From an uncultured Lachnospiraceae bacterium (GTDB lineage: Bacteria; Bacillota; Clostridia; Lachnospirales; Lachnospiraceae), in contig CAJUDE010000049.1 of the NCBI GenBank assembly GCA_910585295.1, positions 1-64,000 on the forward strand: 64,000 nt of DNA, written 5' to 3'. Under the pieces are notes generated by a model, which saw nothing but the letters and a program-made list of their open reading frames with translations, had not been told where the DNA came from and did not search any database. Shown here in pieces: positions 49,992 through 59,315 of the stretch. A program made the position numbers and the translations under genes. Numbering within the stretch: the stretch's first letter is position 1; the number at the start of each line of letters is the position of its first letter.

Positions 49992-50438
49992 ATGATGGTT
50001 TCAACCAAAGGAAGGTATGCGCTTCGAGTGATGATTGATTTGGCGGAGCATTATGAGGATGGTTTCACCCCCATGAAAGAGGTGGCTGAAAGGCAAAATA
50101 TATCTTTGAAATATTTGGAACGCATCCTTCCCGTTTTGACGAAAAATAATATGGTCAAAGGGTTGCAGGGGAAAGGGGGCGGCTACCGTTTGGTCGCCGC
50201 CCCAGAAAAGTACAGTGTCGGTGATATCCTGCGCCTGACAGAGGGGGACTTGGCGCCAGTGTCTTGCCTTAGATGCGGCGCCAATATATGCGAGCGGGCG
50301 GAAGTTTGCAAAACGCTGCCAATGTGGACAGAGTTCCATAAACTTACCAATCATTTCTTTAATGGGATTACATTGTCAGATTTAATGGGATGTCCATCCA
50401 TAGGACGGGGGCGAAACGATAATTATGAAAAATATTGA
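49992..50438 (+). CDS. Rrf2 family transcriptional regulator
   Basis: A 148-residue repressor of the Rrf2 family. The HTH region is STKGRYALRVMIDLAEH, VAERQNISLKYLERILPVL and VKGLQGKGGGYRLVAAPEKYSVGDILRLTEG. It keeps cysteines in CLRCGANICERAEVC, in the region where IscR binds its cluster; CymR-type members lack such a set. It may therefore sense Fe-S or sulfur state. It most likely represses the metY-cysK-rrf2 operon through the dyad at its promoter. It overlaps holA by 14 bases. AGGAGG precedes the ATG. Confidence 0.92.
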   Translation: MMVSTKGRYALRVMIDLAEHYEDGFTPMKEVAERQNISLKYLERILPVLTKNNMVKGLQGKGGGYRLVAAPEKYSVGDILRLTEGDLAPVSCLRCGANICERAEVCKTLPMWTEFHKLTNHFFNGITLSDLMGCPSIGRGRNDNYEKY

Positions 50439-51423
50439 TGAAGATATTAAAAAAGGCAGCTTTCAGCCAGCATATTTACTCTATGGTGAGGAAGCGTATT
50501 TAAAAAGGCAGTACAAGCAGAAATTGAAGCAGGCGTTGTCGGATTCAGGTGATTCCATGAATTTTTCCAGTTATGAGGGGAAGAATATCAATCCTGGGGA
50601 ACTCATTGACTTAGCGGAGACACTTCCCTTTTTTGCAGACTACAGGCTAATATTGATGGAACATACGGGGGTGTTCCAAAAACCCTGTGAAGAATTGGCG
50701 GATTATATGAAACATGTTCCAGAAACCACAGTGTTTGTATTTGTGGAGGACGAGGTAGACAAGCGCGGCAAAATGTACAAGGCGGTGAAGTCCGTTGGGC
50801 GGGTTGTGGAATTTGCGAGGCAAAAAGACGCTTTGCTGGTGCAGTGGGTGCTGGCGCGGTTAAAACGGGAGGGGAAAAAAATTACCCAGCCAGTGATGCA
50901 GCTTTTTTTGGAGAAAACAGGAAATGATATGGAGAATATTGATAAAGAATTGGAAAAGTTGTTTTGCTATACGCTGGGAAGGGAAGCCATTGCAAAAGAG
51001 GATGTGGAAGCCGTGTGTACCGGGCAGGCAACCGGGCGGGTGTTTGAGATGGTAGGGAACCTTGCGGAAGGGAAAAGGGTGCGGGCATTAGAGCTGTATT
51101 ATGACTTGCTTGCCTTAAAAGAGCCGCCGATGCGGATTTTGTTTTTAATTGCCAGGCAGTTCCAGATTTTACTGCAGGTAAAAGAACTTGGGAGGCAGGG
51201 CTATGGGCAGAAATTTATTGCTTCCAAGGCGGGGATCCCTGAATTTGCCGTAAGGAGGAACCTTGCCCAGGCAGGCAGGTTTACCTTTGGGCAGTTGCGG
51301 GACGCCGTAACAGAATGCGTGGAGGCGGAGGAGAATGTCAAGACCGGGAACTTGGATGAAAAGATGGCGGTAGAATTGCTGATTGTGGGGTGCGGCAGGG
51401 CAGATGCCAGAAAGCAGCCCTAA
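50425..51423 (+). CDS. holA: DNA polymerase III subunit delta
   Basis: A 332-residue clamp-loader subunit. Motifs include the N-terminal PAYLLYGEEAYLKRQYKQKLKQAL, the region AETLPFFADYRLILMEHTGVF, and the C-terminal collar domain (RILFLIARQFQILLQVKELGRQGYGQKFIASKAGIPEFAVRRNLAQA). HolA opens the sliding clamp during loading. It starts within the rrf2 gene, an overlap of 14 bases. A composite palindromic element and a bidirectional terminator follow. Confidence 0.94.
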   Translation: MKNIDEDIKKGSFQPAYLLYGEEAYLKRQYKQKLKQALSDSGDSMNFSSYEGKNINPGELIDLAETLPFFADYRLILMEHTGVFQKPCEELADYMKHVPETTVFVFVEDEVDKRGKMYKAVKSVGRVVEFARQKDALLVQWVLARLKREGKKITQPVMQLFLEKTGNDMENIDKELEKLFCYTLGREAIAKEDVEAVCTGQATGRVFEMVGNLAEGKRVRALELYYDLLALKEPPMRILFLIARQFQILLQVKELGRQGYGQKFIASKAGIPEFAVRRNLAQAGRFTFGQLRDAVTECVEAEENVKTGNLDEKMAVELLIVGCGRADARKQP

Positions 51424-51431
51424 GGCGCCTA

Positions 51432-51608
51432 ATAGGAAAACACTTTCATGCTTTCGGGATGCACGGGCTTTCCTATAGAAGAACAAAGAATGTGCAAAGC
51501 ACATTCCTGCGCTGAGCGTGGTCGCTTGCGACAAATCTCAGTTTTGCGCGAGTGCGCATCCGCCCGGAGGTTCTTTATATAGGGAACGAAGTTTCCTATA
51601 TAAAGAAC
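51432..51608. repeat. Composite multi-hairpin palindromic element (copy 3)
   Basis: Five inverted repeats in a row after holA: ATAGGAAA/TTTCCTAT (51432-51476), GAATGTGC/GCACATTC (51488-51506), CTGAG...GTCGC-TT-GCGAC...CTCAG (51512-51541), a core GCGCGAGTGCGC (51546-51557), and an 18-bp pair starting GTTCTTTATATAGG with one mismatch and loop GAA (51570-51608). The core followed by AT matches the AGTGCGCAT of the copies at 4955 and 40842. There is no coding potential. Confidence 0.6.
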
Positions 51609-51647
51609 AAAAAAGGAAGCCAACTGACGGTATCGGCTTCCTTTTTT
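51609..51647. terminator. Bidirectional terminator between holA and rpsT
   Basis: AAAAAAGGAAGCC (51609-51621) and GGCTTCCTTTTTT (51635-51647) form a perfect 13-bp stem ending in T runs on both strands. It lies between convergent holA and rpsT. Confidence 0.88.
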
Positions 51648-51674
51648 GCTATATAAAGCTGTCCATGGTCTCTG

Positions 51675-51938
51675 TTAGGCAATGCTGTTCACAGCTTTTG
51701 CCAAACGGGAAACTTTCCTGGCAGCGTTATTTTTGTGGTATACGCCTTTTGCAGCAGCTTTCCCAATCTGGGAAACAGCGGCTGTCAACGCTTTTTGTGC
51801 AGCTTCCTTATCCTTTGCTGCAACAGCGGCATCTACTTTCTTAATAGAAGTCTTAACTGCAGAACGGATAGATTTGTTGCGTGCAGCCCTTGCCTCGCTT
51901 ACCAAAATTCTTTTTTTTGCTGATTTGATGTTAGCCAA
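51675..51938 (-). CDS. rpsT: 30S ribosomal protein S20
   Basis: An 87-residue basic helical protein with NIKSAKKRILVSEARAARNKSIRSAVKT and KGVYHKNNAARKVSRLAKAVNSI, the S20 signature. It binds 16S rRNA early in 30S assembly. I place the start at a TTG because GGAGGTG lies 6 bases upstream of it and the protein then begins (M)ANIKSAKKR like other S20 proteins; the ATG at 51953 overlaps that ribosome site. E. coli rpsT also starts with TTG, which is part of its autoregulation. Confidence 0.95.
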   Translation of the reverse strand: MANIKSAKKRILVSEARAARNKSIRSAVKTSIKKVDAAVAAKDKEAAQKALTAAVSQIGKAAAKGVYHKNNAARKVSRLAKAVNSIA

Positions 51939-52157
51939 TCCATACACCTCCATTCTTCATGAAATGCAATTACCTGATTGTTTCATTAAAGCCGGACACG
52001 GACGTTCTAATGTAAACATACACTCATATTCTATCCCCAATTTTTCTGTATGTCAATACATATTCCCGCATTTTTTGCAAAAAATAGTTACTATTCCAGG
52101 TATGGGAATTGCCCATAGTGACAATTATTTCATATTACAGCTTCAGGAGGGATAATT

Positions 52158-53108
52158 ATGAGTCAGTTTCAGGTACGGACAGATTTGGCATTGGAGGCCC
52201 GTGAGAAATTTGAGGAGGACAATGTTGAGGTCAAAGGAGTGCGGGTAGAAGAGGAATACCGCCAAGAATCAGAGATAAAAATCACCACAATGGTGATTGA
52301 GACAGAAAATGGGGCAAAGGCAATGGGGAAGCCAAAAGGGACCTATATTACATTGGAGGCGGCAAATATGGATTGCCAGGATGAGGGGTACCACAGGGAA
52401 ATCTCCATGGAGCTGGCAAGGATTATAAAGAGGCTGCTGCCAAAAAAGAAACATACCTTGTCCGTGCTGGTAGCGGGGCTTGGGAACCGTGAAGTCACCC
52501 CAGACGCGTTAGGGCCAAGGGTGGTGGACAATATGCTGATTACCCGCCATGTGTTGAAAGAATTTGGCAAATACGCCTTTGGGGAAGAGGAAGTGAATGA
52601 AATCAGCGGGATTGTCCCTGGCGTGATGGCCCAGACAGGGATGGAGAGCCAGGAAATTATACGAGCTGTGGTGGAAGAGACAAGGCCGGACGTTATGGTA
52701 GCCATAGATGCGCTGGCAGCAAGAAGCACCCGCAGGTTAAGCCGCACCATACAGATTACGGACACTGGGATTAATCCAGGCTCCGGCGTAGGGAACCACC
52801 GACACGGGCTGTCAGAAAAAACCATTGGGGTCCCGGTGATTGCAATTGGCGTGCCGACAGTTGTGGATGCGGCCACAATAGTAAATGACACCATGCATTC
52901 TTTAATTCAGGCAATGGAAGAGAACAGCCACCTGGAAGCGTTAAGCGCTGGGCTGGATGCGCTGGATGGCATGGAAAAATATGAATTGATCCGGGAGCTT
53001 TTATCCCCTCAACTCAATACCATGTTCGTCACCCCAAAAGACATAGACGAATCCGTCAAACGCTTAAGCTATACCCTTTCCGAAGGATTGAATATCGCCT
53101 TTGCATAA
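52158..53108 (+). CDS. gpr: Spore germination protease GPR
   Basis: A 316-residue aspartic-type protease that degrades small acid-soluble spore proteins at germination. Typical regions are FQVRTDLALEARE at the N-terminus, LVAGLGNREVTPDALGPRVVDNMLITRH, ISGIVPGVMAQTGMES, AIDALAARSTRRLSRTIQITDTGINPGSGVGNHR and GVPTVVDAATIVNDTM. The N-terminal pro-region is removed during sporulation. AGGAGGG precedes the ATG. The following spoIIP gene is the standard neighbour. Confidence 0.96.
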   Translation: MSQFQVRTDLALEAREKFEEDNVEVKGVRVEEEYRQESEIKITTMVIETENGAKAMGKPKGTYITLEAANMDCQDEGYHREISMELARIIKRLLPKKKHTLSVLVAGLGNREVTPDALGPRVVDNMLITRHVLKEFGKYAFGEEEVNEISGIVPGVMAQTGMESQEIIRAVVEETRPDVMVAIDALAARSTRRLSRTIQITDTGINPGSGVGNHRHGLSEKTIGVPVIAIGVPTVVDAATIVNDTMHSLIQAMEENSHLEALSAGLDALDGMEKYELIRELLSPQLNTMFVTPKDIDESVKRLSYTLSEGLNIAFA

Positions 53109-53131
53109 ATAATTTCGTACAGGCATATACT
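53105..53131 (+). promoter_or_regulatory. Candidate sigma-E promoter for spoIIP
   Basis: ATAAAT (53105-53110), a 13-base spacer and CATATACT (53124-53131) resemble the sigma-E pattern ATAHHT...CATAYAHT, with a spacer about one base short. It lies about 33 bases ahead of spoIIP, a mother-cell gene in B. subtilis. Confidence 0.45.
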
Positions 53132-53164
53132 TAATTATTCGTAAAGGGGTGAAAAGGGAACAGT

Positions 53165-54493
53165 TTGGCAGGGAAAATGAGAATAAAGAAAAAAATAGTG
53201 GAACGCAGGTATTATTACGCGAATGCGAAGGCCGTTCCTAGAGCAAGGAAACAAGGAAAGCATATGCGGGGCATGCTGTGCATGTTAAGCTTGTTATTTG
53301 TGTTTGTATGTTACCAAGCAATGTCCGAGTCAGGCCATGCGCCGGCTATGGGGCAGATATGGAATTACATCAAAGAGGAGGTGGCGGTAAATGCCTGGAA
53401 AAACTGTATGGCGTCCATGGTGACGGAAGAACAGGAAAAACCCTCTTCCCTGGGAAGCTATGTATTGGGGAAGTTAGAGGAGTTTTACCCAATTTGTGGG
53501 TACAGCGAGACTCTTACAGATTATGACACGCAGATTGAGAGCGACCTGGCAGAAGGCCTTCTGGCGGAAAACCAGCAAGGGAATGGGGAGAGCCAGGAAC
53601 AGGAGCCAGAAAGCAAGAAGGGCAAAAACGAAAGGAAGGAAGAAAAAGGGAAAAAAGAAGCCAAAGAGAAAGAAGATAAGGCAAAGGGAGGCCAGGATGC
53701 AGAGGCGGCTGCAAAAGGCGGGCCGGCAAAGTCAGTGGAAATTTCCAGGGAAAAACTGAAAGATTTTGATTACCTGGTACAGAATTTTTATCAGGTTGAC
53801 CGGACTACCACCATAGACAGCAGCCAGTTAAACGTGGATGCGCTTCTTGGGAAAAGCATGAAGCTAGGGCATGGGAACGAGGAAGTTCAAATTTTGATTT
53901 ACCATACCCATTCCCAAGAAGGGTATGCGGATTCCACGCCAGGGGATACAAGCACTGGGGTTGTGGGCGTGGCGGAATACCTTACTTCCCTATTGAAGGA
54001 AAAATATGGGCTGAACGTCATGCACCACACAGGGGAATATGACGTGGAGGACAGGGACAATGCCTATTCTTATTCAGGGCCTGCCTTAGAAAAAATACTG
54101 GCGGAAAACCCAAGCATTGAGGTGGTCATTGACCTCCACAGGGATGGGGTGGCGGACACCACCCATTTAGTATCAGAAGTGAATGGGAAGCAAACGGCGC
54201 AGATTATGTTTTTCAATGGGCTGAGCAGGACAACGGCGAATGGGGACATTGCTTACCTGGCAAACCCTTACCTGGCGGAGAATCTGGCGTTTTCTTTCCA
54301 GATGAAGCTGGCGGCGGAAGAATATTATCCAGGGTTTGCAAGGGCCAATTACCTGAAAGGTTATCGGTATAACCTCCATTACCGCCCCAAGAGCCTGTTG
54401 GTTGAGGTAGGCGCCCAGACCAATACGCTGGAAGAGGCCAAAAACGCTATGGAGCCTCTGGCGGACCTGTTACATAAAGTGCTGGCAGAATAG
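53165..54493 (+). CDS. spoIIP: Stage II sporulation protein P (SpoIIP)
   Basis: A 442-residue peptidoglycan hydrolase that, with SpoIID and SpoIIM, drives engulfment of the forespore. An N-terminal membrane helix (MLCMLSLLFVFVCYQAM, about residues 38-54) is followed by a highly charged Lys/Glu linker (about 140-195). The amidase/endopeptidase domain comes last (VQILIYHTHSQEGYADS, VVIDLHRDGV, ARANYLKGYRYNLHYRPKSLLVEVGAQTNTLEEAKNA). The TTG at 53165 or the ATG at 53177 could be the start; neither site is strong. Confidence 0.93.
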   Translation: MAGKMRIKKKIVERRYYYANAKAVPRARKQGKHMRGMLCMLSLLFVFVCYQAMSESGHAPAMGQIWNYIKEEVAVNAWKNCMASMVTEEQEKPSSLGSYVLGKLEEFYPICGYSETLTDYDTQIESDLAEGLLAENQQGNGESQEQEPESKKGKNERKEEKGKKEAKEKEDKAKGGQDAEAAAKGGPAKSVEISREKLKDFDYLVQNFYQVDRTTTIDSSQLNVDALLGKSMKLGHGNEEVQILIYHTHSQEGYADSTPGDTSTGVVGVAEYLTSLLKEKYGLNVMHHTGEYDVEDRDNAYSYSGPALEKILAENPSIEVVIDLHRDGVADTTHLVSEVNGKQTAQIMFFNGLSRTTANGDIAYLANPYLAENLAFSFQMKLAAEEYYPGFARANYLKGYRYNLHYRPKSLLVEVGAQTNTLEEAKNAMEPLADLLHKVLAE

Positions 54494-54517
54494 GCATAGG
54501 AAGGGAAGGGACGAAAG

Positions 54518-55381
54518 ATGGCAAACATACAGATTATAAGCAGGGAACAGTTAGAACAGAAAGTAAGGGGCGAAAAAGAAGAGCTTTTGCTGCAATCTTT
54601 GCAGAGGTTCCCCCCTTCCTATTGGTCAGGGGTAAAAGTGGCAGAGGGATGTCTGTATGGCGCGTTTCGTTTCCATGAAGGGCAAAATGGGGAACATAGC
54701 GTCAGCAGCGCCGCCTTTCTGTTGGGGGAGGAAGGGCTTATCCTGGTTGCCCCGCAAGGGAGCGAAGGGCTGCCCTGGAAAACGGCCAGCCAGGCGGTGG
54801 AAGACGGGATGGAAGCCTTTTTTGAAAGTATTTTAATACGTGGGCAGCAAAAAGTGGAAAAGATGGAACGGTACCTGATTGAGGTGGAGCAGGAAATTGT
54901 AAAAGGGAAAATTAACCGCAACCGGAACCAGGTGATCTTTGAGTGCAAACGCACGCTTTCCATCTGGAAAAACGACTATGTGCAGTTTTTGAATATCGTG
55001 GAAGGGATCAATGGGCTGGAACAGAAAAAGAAGGAGGGCGAAGGGCAGATCCTAACGGAGGAGTCTGCCTGTTATTTTCATGTCTATGGGACGAAGCTGA
55101 AACGGCTTACAGAAGAGACCCAATTTTTGTATGAAGAGCTGGTCCATATCCGGGAAGCGCTGGATGCGGCGCTGTCTTATGAACAGAACAGGATTATGAA
55201 GGTGTTTACCACAGTCACTACGGTTTTTATGCCCCTGTCATTGATTGCGGGATGGTATGGGATGAATTTTGCCGGGATGCCAGAACTGGAATGGGAATAT
55301 GGCTATGCTTTTGTGGGCGTGCTTAGCGTGCTTGTGATTTTGGCTTGTATTTGGTTTTTCAAAAAGAAAAAGCTGTTTTAA
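54518..55381 (+). CDS. CorA-like magnesium/divalent cation transporter
   Basis: A 287-residue protein. A cytoplasmic N-terminal domain with long helices (EAFFESILIRGQQKVEKMERYLIEVEQEIVKG) leads to two C-terminal membrane helices. The pore signature is YGMNFAGMPE after VTTVFMPLSLIAGW, as in CorA family proteins, followed by the last helix (GYAFVGVLSVLVILACIWFFKKKK). It likely transports Mg2+ as a pentamer. GGGAAGGGA precedes the ATG. It is slightly shorter than E. coli CorA, which is usual in Clostridia. Confidence 0.9.
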   Translation: MANIQIISREQLEQKVRGEKEELLLQSLQRFPPSYWSGVKVAEGCLYGAFRFHEGQNGEHSVSSAAFLLGEEGLILVAPQGSEGLPWKTASQAVEDGMEAFFESILIRGQQKVEKMERYLIEVEQEIVKGKINRNRNQVIFECKRTLSIWKNDYVQFLNIVEGINGLEQKKKEGEGQILTEESACYFHVYGTKLKRLTEETQFLYEELVHIREALDAALSYEQNRIMKVFTTVTTVFMPLSLIAGWYGMNFAGMPELEWEYGYAFVGVLSVLVILACIWFFKKKKLF

Positions 55382-55393
55382 GAGAAAAAAATA

Positions 55394-55422
55394 TTGCGTA
55401 AGGGTATCCCACAGTATATACT
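55394..55422 (+). promoter_or_regulatory. lepA promoter
   Basis: TTGCGT, a 17-base spacer and TATACT, about 50 bases ahead of the start. Confidence 0.55.
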
Positions 55423-55471
55423 GTTATAGGTAATATGAATTATTTGGCATACAGGAGGCTTTTGAGATAAT

Positions 55472-57286
55472 ATGGCGGCAATTGATCAAAGTAAAATTAG
55501 GAATTTCTGCATTATTGCGCACATAGACCATGGAAAATCAACCCTGGCAGACCGGATTATTGAAAAAACAGGGCTGTTGACCAGCCGTGAGATGCAAGCG
55601 CAGATCCTTGACAATATGGACTTAGAACGGGAGCGTGGGATTACCATCAAGGCACAGACTGTCCGCATTGTGTACCGGGCAAAGGATGGGGAAGAATACA
55701 TATTCAACCTGATTGACACGCCGGGGCATGTGGATTTTAATTATGAAGTGTCCAGGAGCCTGGCGGCATGTGACGGGGCAATCCTGGTGGTGGACGCGGC
55801 TCAGGGAATCGAAGCCCAGACGTTGGCGAATGTGTACCTTGCGCTGGACCATGACCTGGATGTGCTTCCTGTCATCAATAAAATAGACCTGCCAAGCGCA
55901 GAGCCAGAGCGGGTGATTGAGGAGATTGAAGACATTATTGGGCTGGAGGCACAGGATGCCCCCAGGATTTCCGCAAAGACAGGGCTGAATATTGAGGATG
56001 TGCTGGAACAGATTGTAGAAAAGGTCCCTGCCCCAGGCGGAAGCCCGGACAACCCATTGCAGGCATTGATTTTTGATTCCCTGTACGACTCTTACAAAGG
56101 CGTGATTGTATTCTGCCGGGTAAAAGAGGGGCTGGTCCGTGTAGGGACAAGAATCCAGATGATGGCCACGGGAGCCGTGGCAGACGTAGTGGAAGTGGGG
56201 TATTTTGGGGCTGGGCAGTTTATCCCCTGCGAGGAATTAAGCGCCGGGATGGTAGGGTATATCACGGCAAGCCTGAAAAATGTCAGGGACACGCAGGTGG
56301 GGGACACGGTGACGGACGCCAACCGCCCCTGTAAGGAACCGCTGCCAGGGTATAAAAAAGTGAATTCTATGGTATTTTGCGGCATGTACCCAGCCGATGG
56401 GGCGAAGTACCCAGATTTGCGGGACGCATTGGAAAAATTGCAGTTAAATGACGCCGCCTTGCAGTTTGAGCCAGAGACTTCTATTGCGCTTGGGTTTGGG
56501 TTCCGGTGCGGGTTTTTGGGCCTGCTGCATTTAGAGATTATCCAGGAGCGGTTAGAGCGGGAATATAACCTGGACCTTGTGACCACCGCCCCAGGGGTCA
56601 TTTACAAAGTGCATAAAATGAATGGGGAAGTGATTGAGCTGACGAACCCTTCTAACCTGCCGGACCCTTCGGAAATTGAATATATGGAAGAGCCAATGGT
56701 CAATGCGGAGGTTATGGTGACAAGTGAATATATAGGGGCGATTATGGACCTGTGCCAGGAACGCCGGGGCATTTATGTAAGCATGGAGTATATGGAGGAA
56801 AGCAGGGCGCTGCTAAAGTATGAGCTGCCGTTAAATGAGATTATCTATGATTTCTTCGATGCGCTCAAGTCCCGGTCCAGGGGGTATGCTTCGTTTGATT
56901 ATGAAATGAAAGGCTATGCCCGTTCCGAACTGGTGAAGCTGGATATCTTGATTAACAAAGAGGAAGTGGACGCGCTGTCCTTTATTGTCCATAGCGGGAC
57001 TGCCTATGAGCGGGGCAGGAAGATGTGCGAAAAGCTCAAAGAAGAGATACCCAGGCATTTATTTGAAATCCCTATCCAGGCAGCCATCGGGAGCAAGGTA
57101 ATTGCCAGGGAAACCGTAAAGGCAATGCGTAAAGATGTGCTGGCGAAATGTTATGGCGGCGACATCAGCAGGAAACGCAAACTGTTGGAAAAGCAGAAGG
57201 AAGGGAAGAAGCGGATGCGCCAGATTGGGAATGTGGAGATCCCACAGAAAGCATTTATGAGCGTGCTGAAGCTGGACGACAAGTAA
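55472..57286 (+). CDS. lepA: Elongation factor 4 (LepA), ribosomal back-translocase GTPase
   Basis: A 604-residue translational GTPase of typical length. G1 is [15 protein letters not shown]3 DTPGHVDF and G4 NKIDLPSA. The LepA-specific C-terminal domain is complete ([44 protein letters not shown]). It remodels stalled or mistranslocated ribosomes and helps initiation. AGGAGG lies 13 bases before the ATG, a long spacing, but an in-frame TGA just upstream rules out an earlier start. hemW follows with no gap, the standard lepA-hemW pair in Firmicutes. Confidence 0.97.
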   Translation: MAAIDQSKIRNFCIIAHIDHGKSTLADRIIEKTGLLTSREMQAQILDNMDLERERGITIKAQTVRIVYRAKDGEEYIFNLIDTPGHVDFNYEVSRSLAACDGAILVVDAAQGIEAQTLANVYLALDHDLDVLPVINKIDLPSAEPERVIEEIEDIIGLEAQDAPRISAKTGLNIEDVLEQIVEKVPAPGGSPDNPLQALIFDSLYDSYKGVIVFCRVKEGLVRVGTRIQMMATGAVADVVEVGYFGAGQFIPCEELSAGMVGYITASLKNVRDTQVGDTVTDANRPCKEPLPGYKKVNSMVFCGMYPADGAKYPDLRDALEKLQLNDAALQFEPETSIALGFGFRCGFLGLLHLEIIQERLEREYNLDLVTTAPGVIYKVHKMNGEVIELTNPSNLPDPSEIEYMEEPMVNAEVMVTSEYIGAIMDLCQERRGIYVSMEYMEESRALLKYELPLNEIIYDFFDALKSRSRGYASFDYEMKGYARSELVKLDILINKEEVDALSFIVHSGTAYERGRKMCEKLKEEIPRHLFEIPIQAAIGSKVIARETVKAMRKDVLAKCYGGDISRKRKLLEKQKEGKKRMRQIGNVEIPQKAFMSVLKLDDK

Positions 57287-58519
57287 ATGGGGCAGGAGTT
57301 GGCAAAGCGGACAAAGGACGATAGGATGGAGTTATACCTCCATATCCCATTTTGCGTGAGGAAATGTGAATATTGTGATTTTCTTTCAATGCCTGCAGGG
57401 GAGACAACCCGCAGGCATTATGTAAGCCGCCTGATAGAAGAAATCAGGGAGAAATCAAACGCTTGCAGGGAATGCCAGGTGGTTTCTGTATTTTTGGGAG
57501 GCGGTACCCCGTCAGTGTTAAGCCCACGGCAGATTGCAGGGATTTTAGAGGCAGTCAGGGAATGCTTCACCCTTTCGCAGGATGCGGAAGTCACCATAGA
57601 GTGCAATCCTGGCACGTTAGATAGGGAAAAGCTGGTCCTTTATAAAGAGGTTGGCATTAACCGCCTGAGCATTGGGCTGCAGTCGGCAAAGAACCAGGAA
57701 TTGGTGCTTCTTGGCAGGGTCCATACCTTTGAGGAGTTTGTGGGCAATTATTCCCTGGCAAGGGATATAGGGTTTCAAAATATAAATATAGATTTAATAT
57801 CCGCCCTTCCAGGGCAGACGGTAAGGGATTGGGAAGAAACGTTAGAAAAAGTGTTGGAATTAGGGCCAGAGCATATTTCTGCCTACAGCCTGATTGTGGA
57901 GGAAGGGACGCCCTTTTACAGTAAATATGGGCAAGATGACGCCGTAAGGATGCGGGGCGGGCATCCCAAATACCTTCCAGAGGAAGAGCAAGAGCGCAAC
58001 ATGTACCAAAGGACAAGGGAACTGTTAGAAAGCCATGGGTACCGCCGCTATGAAATTTCCAATTATGCCAAAAAGGGCAGGGAATGCCGCCACAATATTG
58101 GCTATTGGCAGGGCGTCCCCTATTTGGGGCTTGGGCTTGGCAGCGCTTCCCTAATGGGGCATATGCGGTTCTCCAACACAGATTGTTTGGAAAGGTACCT
58201 GGAAGGGGAGTTTCCCAGTTTGGAAGCAATTCTTCGCAAAGAGCCGGATATCTTGGAAAAAGAAGGGGTTGTGGTGCTAGACAGGGTTCAGCGTATGGAG
58301 GAATTTATGTTTTTGGGGCTTCGGATGATGGAAGGGGTATCCAAAAAGCTTTTCCATGGCAGGTTTGCAGTAAGGATGGAAGAAGCCTATCAAAAAGAGC
58401 TGCGTAAGTTTCAGCAAGAGGGCCTGCTGGTGGATGGAAGGGATAAGGTTTGCCTGACAGAAGAAGGGGTTGCCGTGAGCAATTACGTGTTGGGCGGGTT
58501 CTTGCTTTCTGAACCATAA
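57287..58519 (+). CDS. hemW: Radical SAM heme chaperone HemW
   Basis: A 410-residue radical SAM protein. The cluster motif is CVRKCEYCDF, preceded by LYLHIPF, with VFLGGGTPSVLSPRQI, NPGTLDREKL, RLSIGLQSAKNQELVLLGRVH and the C-terminal HemN domain (EEFMFLGLRMMEGVSKKLFHGRF). It was once annotated as oxygen-independent coproporphyrinogen oxidase but lacks the N-terminal features of HemN and is now regarded as a heme chaperone. It may start at the ATG abutting the lepA stop or at 57329, which has AAGGA upstream and begins MELYLHIPFC. Confidence 0.94.
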   Translation: MGQELAKRTKDDRMELYLHIPFCVRKCEYCDFLSMPAGETTRRHYVSRLIEEIREKSNACRECQVVSVFLGGGTPSVLSPRQIAGILEAVRECFTLSQDAEVTIECNPGTLDREKLVLYKEVGINRLSIGLQSAKNQELVLLGRVHTFEEFVGNYSLARDIGFQNINIDLISALPGQTVRDWEETLEKVLELGPEHISAYSLIVEEGTPFYSKYGQDDAVRMRGGHPKYLPEEEQERNMYQRTRELLESHGYRRYEISNYAKKGRECRHNIGYWQGVPYLGLGLGSASLMGHMRFSNTDCLERYLEGEFPSLEAILRKEPDILEKEGVVVLDRVQRMEEFMFLGLRMMEGVSKKLFHGRFAVRMEEAYQKELRKFQQEGLLVDGRDKVCLTEEGVAVSNYVLGGFLLSEP

Positions 58520-58627
58520 ATTCTTGATTTCATTGACAAATACCTGTTGTTAGAGTATTTTGTATAGGAAGCCAAAGTATAGTTTAAGCATATTCCAGGA
58601 TATGCATAGATAGGAAGGGTTTAGGCC

Positions 58628-59284
58628 ATGAAGCGGAATTACCAGAAAGAGTTGGATAAGTTGATAGAAGCGCAGGCAAAGGGGCAAGGAGCGCCCAAGC
58701 TGTTGCTCCATAGCTGCTGCGCCCCTTGCAGCAGTTATGTGTTGGAATACCTTTCCCAATATTTTCAGATTACCGTATTTTATTATAACCCTAATATCTA
58801 TCCAGAAGACGAGTATCGAAAACGGGTCAGGGAGCAGCAAGGGTTTGTCCAGGAATTCCAGCAAAGGAACTATACGTCCCATAAGATTGCATTTCTGGAA
58901 GGGGAGTATGAGAAGGAAAAATTTTATGGGATGGCAAAAGGTTTGGAAGAAGTGGAGGAAGGCGGGGAGCGGTGCTTCCGCTGTTATAGGCTGCGGCTGC
59001 AGGAAGCGGCAAAACAGGCAAAAGGACTTGGGATGGATTACTTTACCACAACCTTGTCCATCAGCCCATTGAAAAATGCGGAAAAACTAAACCAAATTGG
59101 GGAAAGCCTGGCGCAGGAATACGGCGTGGCATATTTAGTTTCTGATTTTAAGAAAAGGGATGGATATAAACGCTCAGTTGAATTGTCCAGAGAATATGGG
59201 ATGTACCGGCAGGAGTATTGCGGATGTGTGTTCTCACTGAGAGAAAGGCAGGGGAAACAGCCGATTCAGGAAGAATCTGTATAG
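58628..59284 (+). CDS. queH: Epoxyqueuosine reductase QueH
   Basis: A 218-residue protein of the QueH (DUF208) family that reduces epoxyqueuosine to queuosine in tRNA. Conserved parts are LLLHSCCAPCSSYVLEYL with a Cys-Cys and a third Cys, FYYNPNIYPEDEYRKRV, GERCFRCYRLRLQEAA, YFTTTLSISPLKN and YCGCVFS. The cysteines hold an Fe-S cluster and a second metal site. GGAAGGG precedes the ATG. argH follows closely and may be co-transcribed. Confidence 0.94.
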   Translation: MKRNYQKELDKLIEAQAKGQGAPKLLLHSCCAPCSSYVLEYLSQYFQITVFYYNPNIYPEDEYRKRVREQQGFVQEFQQRNYTSHKIAFLEGEYEKEKFYGMAKGLEEVEEGGERCFRCYRLRLQEAAKQAKGLGMDYFTTTLSISPLKNAEKLNQIGESLAQEYGVAYLVSDFKKRDGYKRSVELSREYGMYRQEYCGCVFSLRERQGKQPIQEESV

Positions 59285-59315
59285 ATAACCAGGAAAGAAA
59301 AGCGAGGGAAACGAT

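Noticed and set aside
51481..51608. CRISPR array after holA
   Set aside because: The repeats are inverted pairs, not direct repeats with spacers, and no cas genes are nearby.
53165..54493. Lys/Glu-rich segment of the spoIIP gene as a frameshift or foreign insertion
   Set aside because: Charged low-complexity linkers between the membrane helix and the hydrolase domain are usual in SpoIIP, and the frame is open throughout.
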